Assembly: GCA_019459145.1 (NCBI GenBank)
Contig: JAIBEK010000046.1
Location: forward strand, 1-46,400
DNA: 46,400 nucleotides
Reading direction: 5' to 3'
From: Arenimonas sp.
Lineage (GTDB): Bacteria > Pseudomonadota > Alphaproteobacteria > Rhizobiales > Rhizobiaceae
Part shown: positions 1 to 7,234 of the stretch, piece after piece
Layout of the letters: every line of letters starts with the position of its first letter
Position numbering within the stretch: position 1 is the first letter of the stretch
Position numbers and translations under genes: made by a program
Notes under the pieces: generated by a model
Told to the model about the DNA's origin: nothing
What the model saw: only the letters and a program-made list of their open reading frames with translations
Database searches by the model: none

Positions 1-52
1 CCCCCCCTCTTCTCCCCCACGGGGAGAAGGTGCCCGAAGGGCGGATGAGGGG
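1..52. repeat. Rhizobial palindromic repeat
   Basis: A hairpin (9-bp stem, positions 9-17 pairing with 21-29, loop CAC) is followed by GGTGCCCGAAGGGCGGATGA and a G run. This layout, a pyrimidine-rich stem followed by a 'cgaagggcggatgag' block, is the familiar short interspersed palindrome of Rhizobiales genomes. It lies downstream of the minus-strand acetyltransferase and may help end its transcript. The left edge is cut by the window. Confidence 0.6.
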
Positions 53-83
53 GCCGCACGCGCCACGCGCGCCGGCCACGCCC

Positions 84-593
84 TCACAAAACCCGCTCGA
101 ACATCACCACCGGCTTGCCCTGATAGGTGCTGCGGCCAAACTCCGTCATCCCCATCTTCGCGGCAATCCGCAGGGAAGGTCCGTTCTCCGGCGCGATGAT
201 GCATGTAGCCCTCTGCCCGGCAAAATTCTCGGCGCCCCAGTTGAACAGCCCTTGTGCTGCCTCGCTGGCATAGCCGAGGCCCTGCGCTTGCGGATGGATC
301 GTCCACCCGGCCTCCATCGACCCTGCGAGCGACGGCGAAATATCCCGCCTGAGATCCTGGAAACCGATCTGCCCGACGAACCGCTTCGTCTCGCGCTCCT
401 CGATGGAGAAATAGCCGAACCCCAGATAGTGCCATCCGCCGGCCTGCCGCAGAAAGCGCGTCCACATCTGCTCGACCGTGAACGAGCCGGAACTCATATG
501 AACGAGAATGTCCGGATGCGACCACATCGCCACATAGGCTTCGAAGTCGCCGAACTCGGGCCGACGCAGCCGCAGGCGAGGGGTAGTGATCAT
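84..593 (-). CDS. GNAT family N-acetyltransferase (RimJ/RimL type)
   Basis: A 169-residue protein of the size and pattern of RimJ/RimL-like GNAT enzymes, which move an acetyl group from acetyl-CoA to an amine. The opening TPRLRLRRPEFGDFEAY is the classic first strand and helix of this subfamily. The acetyl-CoA motif A is seen around GWTIHPQAQGLGYASEAA (about residues 96-113), followed by NGPSLRIAAKMGM, the usual C-terminal 'N..S..v..K.Gf' motif. I chose ATG 593 over the TTG at 596 because GGAGG lies about nine bases upstream. The substrate cannot be predicted. It stands alone, and about 320 bases without a gene lie upstream of it. Confidence 0.88.
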   Translation of the reverse strand: MITTPRLRLRRPEFGDFEAYVAMWSHPDILVHMSSGSFTVEQMWTRFLRQAGGWHYLGFGYFSIEERETKRFVGQIGFQDLRRDISPSLAGSMEAGWTIHPQAQGLGYASEAAQGLFNWGAENFAGQRATCIIAPENGPSLRIAAKMGMTEFGRSTYQGKPVVMFERVL

Positions 594-897
594 CAAGTGC
601 GGCCTCCATCGAGATTGCGTACCAATGCTGCATCGCTATACCCGTTTTGGGGAGCGGGTCACCAGCGGATGAGGCCCAATCCGCGTGGCGGAGCGTTCGA
701 CCCAGCTTCTCGATTTTAGCTCCGAACGCCCGGGGCCCAAGCGAAGGCTGGGCTGTGAGCCGCGAGCGCTGAGACTCTTGTTGAATTAGGCAGGGGTGTT
801 GGGCCAGATATCAACGGATTTCGCATTCCATTGAACATTCAAGGGCGTTCAATGCGAGTTGCTGTCGATCTATTCAGGTTCTGAGACTGTGTGTCGA
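594..897. other. Gene-free stretch upstream of the GNAT gene
   Basis: No open frame here looks like a protein. The stretch holds two inverted repeats: GCGTTCG...CGAACGC near 692-728, and CATTGAAC (829-836) with GTTCAATG (847-854). The second is close to a perfect operator-like dyad, but there is no gene start nearby on either strand other than the GNAT gene about 240 bases away. Composition becomes more AT-rich from about 780 onwards, continuing into the next gene. Confidence 0.5.
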
Positions 898-913
898 TTG
901 CAAACGTTTGCAA
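898..913. promoter_or_regulatory. 16-bp perfect palindrome, LacI-family-like operator
   Basis: TTGCAAACGTTTGCAA is a perfect palindrome. The central CAAACGTTTG with its CG step is the typical operator core of LacI/GalR-family repressors such as PurR and CytR relatives. It sits two bases past the stop codon of the minus-strand winged-helix gene and does not precede any recognisable gene, so it looks like an orphan site, perhaps left after a gene was lost. No LacI-family repressor is encoded in the window. Confidence 0.4.
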
Positions 914-915
914 CG

Positions 916-1434
916 CTAGAGCCAATCTGCAAATGGGTCTTCGCTACCGGTCTTCTGGGGCACATAACCTTCGGGCGGATACTCAACATCAGCCAGCCAA
1001 TAACCTCCACTTTCCAGTTTAACAATTTTATCGCGCATTCGCCACATCATTGTGGTGAATACTCCGGCACGGTCTTTTCCTTCGATTACCATTCCGCGTT
1101 CTGTGACGGCATTCAAAAGCTCATCGCGAGAGAGAGGCGTGCCTCTTTCTTGAATGACCAGGTACGCTGTCGCAGCCACCTCCTCCTTGCGAGAGTTTCC
1201 GGTGGTGCGCCGCGATCTAGACTCTTGGCTTTCGGTTGTTCCGATAGATGAGTCGTTTTCTTCACCTGTCGATAGCTTGAGTGAATCTCCGGCGAAGGCG
1301 TGCCAATCTTGAATGAATAGATCTATTTTCCCGATTTGTTCATCAAGCGCGATGATCTCTGAGTTGAGCTGAATGCGTCGTTTAACTAATTGTTTTCTAA
1401 TGAATTCTGCGTTGTCGAGCGCCTTGTCTGTCAT
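916..1434 (-). CDS. Hypothetical coiled-coil/winged-helix (HARE-HTH-like) protein
   Basis: A 172-residue protein not assigned to a named family with certainty. Residues about 5-50 are heptad-like and rich in I/L/K/E, consistent with a coiled coil. Residues 70-90 form an S/T/R-rich linker. Residues about 90-155 (AYLVIQERGTPLSRDELLNA through ESGGYWLADVEYPP) have the helix pattern of a winged-helix domain resembling the HARE-HTH (HB1/ASXL) fold: 'tp.s..ELl..v...G..i.gkd....f.t.l.r'. DNA binding is inferred. ATG 1434 is preferred over GTG 1458; a purine-rich GGGAAAG lies upstream. GC content and codon use are visibly lower than in neighbouring genes, which suggests acquisition. A promoter-like pair lies at 1461-1489. 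Confidence 0.7.
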   Translation of the reverse strand: MTDKALDNAEFIRKQLVKRRIQLNSEIIALDEQIGKIDLFIQDWHAFAGDSLKLSTGEENDSSIGTTESQESRSRRTTGNSRKEEVAATAYLVIQERGTPLSRDELLNAVTERGMVIEGKDRAGVFTTMMWRMRDKIVKLESGGYWLADVEYPPEGYVPQKTGSEDPFADWL

Positions 1435-1460
1435 GGTCAGCTTTCCCGTTGAATGCACGT

Positions 1461-1489
1461 ATCGTATTCATGAATTCCGTATTGTGCAA
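1461..1489 (-). promoter_or_regulatory. Sigma-70-like promoter of the winged-helix gene
   Basis: Read on the minus strand: TTGCAC, 17 bases, TACGAT, ending about 27 bases before the chosen start at 1434. Spacing is ideal and both hexamers are close to consensus. An overlapping palindrome CAAGCGCTTG (1487-1496) covers the -35 element and could be an operator. Confidence 0.4.
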
Positions 1490-1552
1490 GCGCTTGAGCG
1501 GGGGGCTTGTGTCGTTCACGATGGCGGGCTATAATTAATTTATGGATGCCGG

Positions 1553-1597
1553 AAACGAAAACGGCCCTACAGAGCGTTGCAGCGCAAAGTAGGGCCG
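1553..1597 (-). terminator. Rho-independent terminator
   Basis: A perfect 9-bp stem (positions 1562-1570 with 1589-1597, CGGCCCTAC/GTAGGGCCG) enclosing an 18-base loop. Read on the minus strand it is followed by TTTTCGTTT. It separates the hairpin-rich transcript from the promoter of the winged-helix gene downstream. Confidence 0.6.
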
Positions 1598-1872
1598 GTT
1601 CCGGTCCCGCTGGAAACTTGGATAGGACTCCACAGCGGGATAAGACGGAAACTGGGTATAGTCTCCTCTTCGGAGAAGCCATTACCACGTTTCCGTCTGA
1701 CATTCAAGAGTCCCAGGATATGGTGACTCGATTGAGCAAGCGCGCTTGCCACTGGGTCAACCCTTACACGCGCACTCGTTTTGGGCGTCGCGAGCAAGTG
1801 GTTGGCCATTGGCGTTGCTGCAGGTAGCTGCGCACCGCCTATAACGTACTGCTTGGCGGCGTAGCCGCTCAT
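1567..1872 (-). CDS. Possible small hypothetical protein
   Basis: A 101-codon frame starting MSGYAAKQYVIGGAQLPAAT. Its ATG is preceded by AGGAA at a five-base distance, and its TAG lies inside the terminator stem at 1562-1597, as often seen for the last codons of a transcript. Against it: no recognised domain, uneven codon use unlike neighbouring core genes, and the second half coincides with two strong hairpins (about 1607-1703), which is unusual for ordinary coding DNA. It may be a chance frame in a structured RNA. Confidence 0.25.
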   Translation of the reverse strand: MSGYAAKQYVIGGAQLPAATPMANHLLATPKTSARVRVDPVASALAQSSHHILGLLNVRRKRGNGFSEEETIPSFRLIPLWSPIQVSSGTGTGPTLRCNAL

Positions 1873-1910
1873 GGTGGTTCCTGAATGTCGGGGCTTCGGC
1901 CCCGGCACTC

Positions 1911-2411
1911 AACAGGACGAAATACAGTATGCCTGATCAGTTTGTCGGACGACCGCGTTGAGACTACGCTTCTCCCCACCCCCAGAAAGAATCCCCTCTC
2001 ATTTTCCCCGCCTTCTCCGCCGGCCCTATAATCCTCCCTGCCTCCGCCGTCGGATGGGTCGCGAGACGTTGCGGCACAGGCGGGGGCCGGCGCTTCGGGG
2101 TCGGTTGTAACGTGCAGCCGGCGTCGGAGAGGCGGTGAGGCGGGGCGGGCGGAAGTTCGCACCTCAAGCTCCCCCCGGGCGAAAGCCCGGTTTGGGTCGT
2201 CCATGCAAGGCCTTGAGCGAAAGCCTTTGGCCGCAGCGGAGCGAGCATGCCGTCTGAAAGGGGCGAAATCCCCTGGAGAACGCCGAAGGCCACGCAAGGG
2301 CGGTGCCTTATTCTAAATTATTGTGCGGTGCTGCCCTTGCGTGGGCCTCCGGACTGAAACGCAAACCCCGGGCGAAAGCCGTGCCGGGCGGATGATCTAT
2401 GGGAAAAGGCC
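1911..2411. other. Gene-free, hairpin-rich stretch
   Basis: No convincing gene. It contains GNRA-type hairpins built on GGGCGAAAGCCC: CCGGGC-GAAA-GCCCGG at 2175-2190, a related copy at 2214-2225, and another near 2367-2378. GGGG-CGAAAT-CCCC occurs near 2264-2277. It also holds the long inverted repeat at 2288-2347. Frames called on the minus strand here have arginine/alanine-rich, low-quality translations typical of GC-rich non-coding DNA. Confidence 0.45.
2288..2347. repeat. Long inverted repeat with AT-rich loop
   Basis: GGCCACGCAAGGGC (2288-2301) pairs with GCCCTTGCGTGGGCC (2333-2347) apart from a single bulged base. The loop of about 31 bases contains CTTATTCTAAATTATTGT, the most AT-rich stretch nearby, between two direct copies of GCGGTGC. 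There is no T tail on either side, so it is not an intrinsic terminator. It lies 65 bases before the next gene and could be an mRNA leader structure or a short palindromic repeat unit. Confidence 0.5.
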
Positions 2412-2792
2412 ATGGCGGGACGAAAGACCAGGAAGAAGCGCCGCAAGGCGCGCCACGTGCGCACGCTCGAGGGCCTGCCGCCGGACGAGTGGCGGCGCTA
2501 TCATGAGGGCGATCTTCGCCATCTGTCGCTGCTGGAGGCGCCGCTGCAGATCCGCTCCGAGGCCCTGCGCTGGATCTGGCTTGCCAGGAGTGCCGACGAG
2601 CTCGACTATTGGCGGACCTGCCCCTTCCCGATCTGCCGGCGCCATCGCCGCTGCCGGGCCGAATACTGGCCGAAGGGCGAGCCGGTTCAGGCGCTTGTCC
2701 AGCGCCCGCCCTGCTGCCATCGCGACGAGAGCAGATACGCGCGCCTGAAGGCGTTGATGCGGCAAAAGGCCACCGAGAAAGGACAAGGATGA
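2412..2792 (+). CDS. Hypothetical cysteine-rich small protein
   Basis: A 126-residue basic protein beginning MAGRKTRKKRRKARHVRTLE. Residues about 68-82 contain CPFPICRRHRRC and a further PPCC lies near residue 100, so the cysteines and histidine could bind a metal such as zinc. The start is supported by GGAAAAGG upstream. I know no function; the pattern looks like a conserved rhizobial hypothetical. It converges on the phosphodiesterase gene with a 24-base gap. The upstream leader carries a GGGCGAAAGCC hairpin motif. Confidence 0.65.
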   Translation: MAGRKTRKKRRKARHVRTLEGLPPDEWRRYHEGDLRHLSLLEAPLQIRSEALRWIWLARSADELDYWRTCPFPICRRHRRCRAEYWPKGEPVQALVQRPPCCHRDESRYARLKALMRQKATEKGQG

Positions 2793-2816
2793 CGGCGCGG
2801 GCCGTCGGCCGCAATC

Positions 2817-3851
2817 TCAGCTGTTGCCGGCGCCGTAGTGCCGGCGATAGCCCTGCCGGTCGAGCCAGCCGATCAGTGCCTCCGGTTCGTCGGTCTGGAT
2901 GATGGTCGCGCCGCGCTCGATCCAGAAGCCGTAGACCGCCTCGGGTTGCCCTTGCGCAAAGGCCAGCCCGTCGCCGCGCCCGCCGGCCACCATGCCCTCG
3001 GGCCGATCGGTGATCGGATAGGTGTTGATCCACATGTGGAAATTGCCGCGCACCGCGACGGCGCGGGCGCGCGGCGAAAACAGCGGCCCGCCGGCCTCGG
3101 TCAGCGGCTCGGCGGCGGTGCGGCGCCAGTGGATCATCTCGGCGGCCTGCGGCGAGAATGTCTGCGCCACCCGCTCGACAAAGGCCGCATCACGCACGGC
3201 GTCGTCGGCGAGGATCGGCATGAAGGCGACGTCTTGGCCGATCGTGTCGATCACGACGCGGGCGCGGTCCAGCCGCTCGTCGTTCCAGATCGCCGTCTTG
3301 ATCAGGATGCCGTCGGCCATGTCGAGCCCGCGTGCCGTCGCGACGATCTCGGTGAGGTCCTCCGGCTCGAGCTTGTTGTCGATGTTGATGAGAATACGGC
3401 CGCGGGCATGGATGAGCATTTCGGCAAGCGTCGGCACCGTCTCGTCGGTGATGATGCCGGTACCCTCGACGATCAGCCGGCAGGCCTTGAGCGCCGCAAG
3501 GGTGAGATCCGCAACCTTGCCGCGGCAGGTCGTGGTCCGCTCCAGCGTTTCGTCGTGCATGACGACCAGCACGCCGTCCCTCGAGCGGCGCACGTCAAGC
3601 TCGACCATTTCCACACCGATCGCCGCCGCATGATCGATCGCCGCCTTCGAATTCTCCGCCCGCACCACCTGGCCGTTTTCCTTCCACCCGGCCCGATGCG
3701 CCACCACCATGACATGGTCGCGAAAGCGGTTGGCATCGGCCAGCCGCTCGCGGATCAGCCCGGCATGGTCGGCCTGCGGGATCGATGCGCCGGAGGGCAA
3801 GAGCGGAAAGAGGGCGAGAAATGCGGCGAGGATCGGGGCGGTCAGGCGCAT
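2817..3851 (-). CDS. Glycerophosphodiester phosphodiesterase family protein
   Basis: A 344-residue secreted or periplasmic GDPD-type enzyme, expected to hydrolyse glycerophosphodiesters to sn-glycerol-3-phosphate and an alcohol. Residues 1-23 (MRLTAPILAAFLALFPLLPS) form a signal peptide. The catalytic motifs are visible: VVAHRAGWKENG, then AENSKAAIDHA, VEMVELDVRRSRDGVLVVMHD (metal-binding E and D, catalytic H), and LERTTTCRGKVADLT. Near the C-terminus IERGATIIQTDEPEALIGWL closes the TIM barrel. The start at 3851 is supported by CTGGAG seven bases upstream; a longer frame upstream is low-complexity and lacks family similarity. It is divergent from the lipoprotein hydrolase with about 240 bases between them. 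Confidence 0.9.
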   Translation of the reverse strand: MRLTAPILAAFLALFPLLPSGASIPQADHAGLIRERLADANRFRDHVMVVAHRAGWKENGQVVRAENSKAAIDHAAAIGVEMVELDVRRSRDGVLVVMHDETLERTTTCRGKVADLTLAALKACRLIVEGTGIITDETVPTLAEMLIHARGRILINIDNKLEPEDLTEIVATARGLDMADGILIKTAIWNDERLDRARVVIDTIGQDVAFMPILADDAVRDAAFVERVAQTFSPQAAEMIHWRRTAAEPLTEAGGPLFSPRARAVAVRGNFHMWINTYPITDRPEGMVAGGRGDGLAFAQGQPEAVYGFWIERGATIIQTDEPEALIGWLDRQGYRRHYGAGNS

Positions 3852-4089
3852 GGCGGCTCCAGGTCCGGAAGGTGTCCTTGAACCGCGATAGTGCGCGTCG
3901 GTCACAGCCGGATGAAGAAACGGTGACGGATCGATGACGGACGAAGGCCCCGGCGAATGATCGGGCGGTAAGAGACCGTGGACGAAAGGGGGAGGCGACA
4001 AAGGGGCGATGCGGCTTGCAAAGGGTGAGCCGATACGGCTCAATGGCCACGGGGCATATCTTGGCAAGGCCAGGCTTTTTGGGGGGTGA

Positions 4090-5205
4090 ATGGGCAAGGG
4101 GCAGGAAGGTGTCGAGGCGGGCGAGCGGGCGGACGCCCGGCCGGGCGATGGCACTCGGCCGCCGGTCGGCGGTGTCGGGCGCAGCCGTTGTCGCGCTCTG
4201 GGGCTCCTGCCGATCGCTGCCCTGGTCGGCACGCTGCTGTCCGGCTGCCACACGACGACCCAAGGCGATCCGCATCACGCCGCCCTGCTGCCGCCCGGCC
4301 TGCTCTCCGCCGGCCTGGCGCTGCACCATCTCAACATCGCCTCCGGCCTCTATGTCCGCCGGTCGGAAGTGGACGACGATCTGGTCATGTCGCGGCAAGA
4401 GGCGTTGGCCGGCCTCGGCACCCGCGGCGACAGCCTCACCTGGCTCGGCCATTCCACCGTGCTGCTGCGGCTTGGCGGCGTAACCATCCTGACCGATCCG
4501 GTCTTCCCCGTCGGCTTCTCGCTCGAAAGCCCGCTACCGCATCGCCATGTCTTGGCCCCGATCGGCCTCGACGACCTGCCGCCGATCGATGTCGTTCTCC
4601 TGTCGCACGGCGATTACGACCATCTGCACACCCCGACCCTGAAGGCATTGGCGACACGCTTCCCCAAGGCCCGAATCGTGTTGCCGAACGGCCTGGAAAG
4701 CTATGGCGAGAAGGCCGGCTTCACCACGGTCGAGCATCCGCTGCACGGCGAAACGGTTGTCGCCGGCCGCGCCATGCTCACCGCCTTTCCGGCGGTCCAC
4801 GGCACCCGCCGCAACCTTCTCGCCAAGCTCGACGGCGACGCCTATGTCTGGGATATCAGGCTTGCCGGCCGCTCGGCGCTGTTCGTCGGCGACAGCGCCC
4901 ATGGCCCGGTGTTCGGCGAGATCGGCAGGAAACGTGGTCCCTATGATCTGGCGCTGGTGCCGATTGGCGCCTTCGAACCCTCGCCCCTGGTGGCCGACAT
5001 GCACTCGACGCCGGAAGACGCCGCCCTTATTCTCGCCGAATTGCGCGCTACGCTCGGCATCGGCATTCACTGGGGAACCTTTGCGCTGTCGCCGGAACCG
5101 CTGCGAGACCCGGCCGATCGCTTTCTCGCCGCAAGCGACGGCAACCACCGGGCGCGCGTCTTGAGGATCGGTGAGACGCTGGCGATCACAGGCCGGGGGA
5201 ACTGA
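4090..5205 (+). CDS. MBL-fold metallo-hydrolase lipoprotein (NAPE-PLD/UlaG-like)
   Basis: A 371-residue metallo-beta-lactamase-fold protein. The N-terminal region is long and polar, followed by a hydrophobic stretch ending in a lipobox, LLSGC with Cys53, so the mature protein is probably a lipoprotein. The zinc-binding motif is SHGDYDHL (H173, D175, D177, H178), preceded by WLGHSTVLLRLGG and TDPVFP, as in the UlaG and NAPE-phospholipase D branches. FPAVHGTRRN, FVGDSAHGP and IGIHWGTF supply the remaining metal ligands. The substrate may be a phosphodiester or lactone; nothing here decides it. The gene ends 53 bases before the GH32 gene, on the same strand. Confidence 0.85.
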   Translation: MGKGQEGVEAGERADARPGDGTRPPVGGVGRSRCRALGLLPIAALVGTLLSGCHTTTQGDPHHAALLPPGLLSAGLALHHLNIASGLYVRRSEVDDDLVMSRQEALAGLGTRGDSLTWLGHSTVLLRLGGVTILTDPVFPVGFSLESPLPHRHVLAPIGLDDLPPIDVVLLSHGDYDHLHTPTLKALATRFPKARIVLPNGLESYGEKAGFTTVEHPLHGETVVAGRAMLTAFPAVHGTRRNLLAKLDGDAYVWDIRLAGRSALFVGDSAHGPVFGEIGRKRGPYDLALVPIGAFEPSPLVADMHSTPEDAALILAELRATLGIGIHWGTFALSPEPLRDPADRFLAASDGNHRARVLRIGETLAITGRGN

Positions 5206-5258
5206 CGTATCGGTCCCCTCGTTGTCGAAGGAAAACTAGGACGGAAGGACGACAGCCC

Positions 5259-7022
5259 ATGGCGGCGGACAAGGGCGATGCCCCGGAACGGAGCGAAGAA
5301 GCGGCGCCGGACAGCGGGGCAAGACGGCAGGACGACAGCGAAACCATCCGTGTCATAGCCGCAGACCTCCCGTTCAACACCACCCTGCATCTGTGGCTAA
5401 AGGCCGTTCATCCGGATCGGCCCGGATCGGTGTCGCTCCACAGTGCCAATGGTAAGTTCGGCGAGGTCCAGGCGGTCAATGCCGAGGAAAACTCCTTTCG
5501 TATCTACCATGTCTTCGGCGGCGGCCGCATCGAACTTCGTTACGACCCCCGCGACACCTCGGTGTCGGTCGCCTACTGGTTCACCGCCGCGGATGTGCTG
5601 GAGACCGGGATTACCGTTTTGCACACCAATCCGGTCAATGCCCCGCCGGACCTTGCCGCCTCCTACCATTTCCGCCCGCCCTTCGGCTGGATGAACGATC
5701 CGAACGGTTTCGGCCGCTTTGGCGGTCGACCGCACCTGTTCTATCAGCACTATTCGCACGGCCGGATGTGGAACAACATGCACTGGGGCCATGCGGTCTC
5801 CTCCGATTATCTGCGCTGGCGCCACCTGCCGGTGTTCCTCTTCCCCTCGGAAGAACTCTCGGCCCGTCCCGACAAGCGCGGCGGCGCCTTTTCCGGCTCG
5901 GCCATTCCGCTGCCGAACGGTCCGGGGATCCGGGTCTTCTTCACCGAGAAGGTCAGCGACCGTGAGCCGGAACAGGAAATCCAGATGTCGGCCGTTTCGG
6001 TCGATCTCTTCTCCGCCGGCGAAGCCTCGGTCATCCTGCCGCATCGACCGGAAGGCGAGGGGCTGACGCTCGATTTCCGCGATCCTTACGTTTTCAAGGG
6101 GCCGGACGGCCGTTGGAAAATGCTGCTCGGCAGCCAGAGCGACGAAGGCGGTGTGATCCTGCTCTATGAGACGGAGGATGGCCAGGCGGCCGGTGGCTGG
6201 ACCTATCTCGGCAAGATGCTGGTCGAGACCCGCCACCGGACGACGGCGATCGAATGTCCCTGCCTTCTGCCGCTCGATGGCGAGGCGACCGACCCCGCCA
6301 CGCGCTGGGCCTTGATCTACGGACTGATGAACGGCAAGGACGAGCGGACCGGACGCCGCAACCTGACCATGGTCGATGTCGGCTGGTTCGACGGCCGGGC
6401 CTTTTCCCGCGAGTTCGGCCGCGAACTCGACTTCATCACCGACAACTATGCCTTCCAGGCCTTCATGGACGGGGCGACGCCGGTGGGGATCGGCTGGCTC
6501 GGCAATTGGGCCGATACCGGCCCGACTATCGATTTTCCCTCGGCCATGACCCTGCCGCGCACGCTGAGGCTCGAGGACGGGCAGTTGCTCACACCGCCGA
6601 TCGGCGCGGCGGAGAGCCTGCGCAGCCACATCATCGACCGCACCCGCCTGGCGGCCGGCGAGACGGTGACCTTCCCCAACGGCGCGGTCGAGATTCTTTT
6701 GGATCTTGCCGAAGCCGGGCTGCCGTTCGACCTCGCCTTCGACCATCCGGGTGTCACGCTCGGCCTGGTCCAGGACGAGACGGGACTGTGGCTGCGTCAT
6801 GAAAGCCCGGGCATGCAGGACCAGCCTCGCTATATCGTCGAGGGCGCTCGGGTGCGGCGCTTGCGCATCTTCCTCGACTATGGATCGGTGGAGGTGTTCG
6901 CCGATGACGGCCGGATCGCCGGCACCAAGCGGATCGCCGGCTTCGAGCCGGTTCGCTCGGCCCGCCTCTCGGCGCCCCCCGACGGCGTCCGTCACACGAC
7001 GGTCTGGGCCTTGCGTCTCTAA
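5259..7022 (+). CDS. Glycoside hydrolase family 32 (fructan/sucrose hydrolase)
   Basis: A 587-residue GH32 enzyme that should cleave beta-fructofuranosidic bonds of sucrose, levan or inulin. The triad of the family is complete: WMNDPNG (nucleophile D147), FRDP (D275) and ECP (acid/base E332). FYQHY, MHWGHAVSSDYLRWRHLPV and FSGSA are the other signature blocks. Residues about 460-587 form the C-terminal beta-sandwich, including FLDYGSVEVFADDGR. Residues about 30-115, before the catalytic propeller, are an extra module with no signal peptide, so the enzyme appears cytoplasmic. No fructose transporter, kinase or regulator lies alongside. Confidence 0.92.
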   Translation: MAADKGDAPERSEEAAPDSGARRQDDSETIRVIAADLPFNTTLHLWLKAVHPDRPGSVSLHSANGKFGEVQAVNAEENSFRIYHVFGGGRIELRYDPRDTSVSVAYWFTAADVLETGITVLHTNPVNAPPDLAASYHFRPPFGWMNDPNGFGRFGGRPHLFYQHYSHGRMWNNMHWGHAVSSDYLRWRHLPVFLFPSEELSARPDKRGGAFSGSAIPLPNGPGIRVFFTEKVSDREPEQEIQMSAVSVDLFSAGEASVILPHRPEGEGLTLDFRDPYVFKGPDGRWKMLLGSQSDEGGVILLYETEDGQAAGGWTYLGKMLVETRHRTTAIECPCLLPLDGEATDPATRWALIYGLMNGKDERTGRRNLTMVDVGWFDGRAFSREFGRELDFITDNYAFQAFMDGATPVGIGWLGNWADTGPTIDFPSAMTLPRTLRLEDGQLLTPPIGAAESLRSHIIDRTRLAAGETVTFPNGAVEILLDLAEAGLPFDLAFDHPGVTLGLVQDETGLWLRHESPGMQDQPRYIVEGARVRRLRIFLDYGSVEVFADDGRIAGTKRIAGFEPVRSARLSAPPDGVRHTTVWALRL

Positions 7023-7234
7023 GGGCGACTGCCTGCAACCATTTTGAGAAAGAAGCACTGCTGGCCTACAGGAGGGGCGGGCGCCTTTCCGACGCCCGTG
7101 TCGGGACCGTCACATATCGGTCAAGTGCGGGGACTAGAATTGTACGCAGTTCGCCTCCAGTATGGGCCTGCCGGGTACGCGCATCCAGCGCTCGTCTCCT
7201 GACAGGGCGTGGCGGGGCCATAGGGGTGTGTTGC

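Larger units (their letters stand above)
1553..1910 (-). ncRNA. Candidate structured small transcript (hairpin series)
   Basis: On the minus strand this stretch contains, in order: a CGGGGC/GCCCCG hairpin (1904-1889); a GCAAGC...GCTTGC dyad near 1748-1735; a long interrupted stem with AGACGGAAAC at one end and GTTTCCGTCT at the other (about 1703-1648) enclosing a CTCC/GGAG inner hairpin; a CCCGCTG...CAGCGGG hairpin (about 1641-1607); and a 9-bp stem followed by TTTTCGTTT (terminator). Such a chain ending in an intrinsic terminator is typical of a structured RNA or a short mRNA. A short reading frame with a good ribosome site lies within it (see 1567-1872), so coding and structural readings compete. 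No known RNA family was recognised. Confidence 0.3.

Noticed and set aside
1553..1910. tmRNA (permuted, alphaproteobacterial type)
   Set aside because: The hairpin-rich layout prompted this idea, but there is no tRNA-like Ala acceptor arm and no tag frame resembling AANDN...LAA on either strand.
1553..1910. Retron msr/msd
   Set aside because: A long interrupted stem is present, but no reverse transcriptase gene lies nearby and no flanking a1/a2 repeat was seen.
2308..3033. 241-codon open frame on the minus strand
   Set aside because: Arginine/alanine-rich, overlaps the end of the phosphodiesterase in another frame, and crosses the inverted repeat at 2288-2347.
5397..7058. 553-codon open frame on the minus strand
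   Set aside because: It is the exact antisense of the GH32 gene, which has all catalytic motifs; the minus translation has no family pattern.
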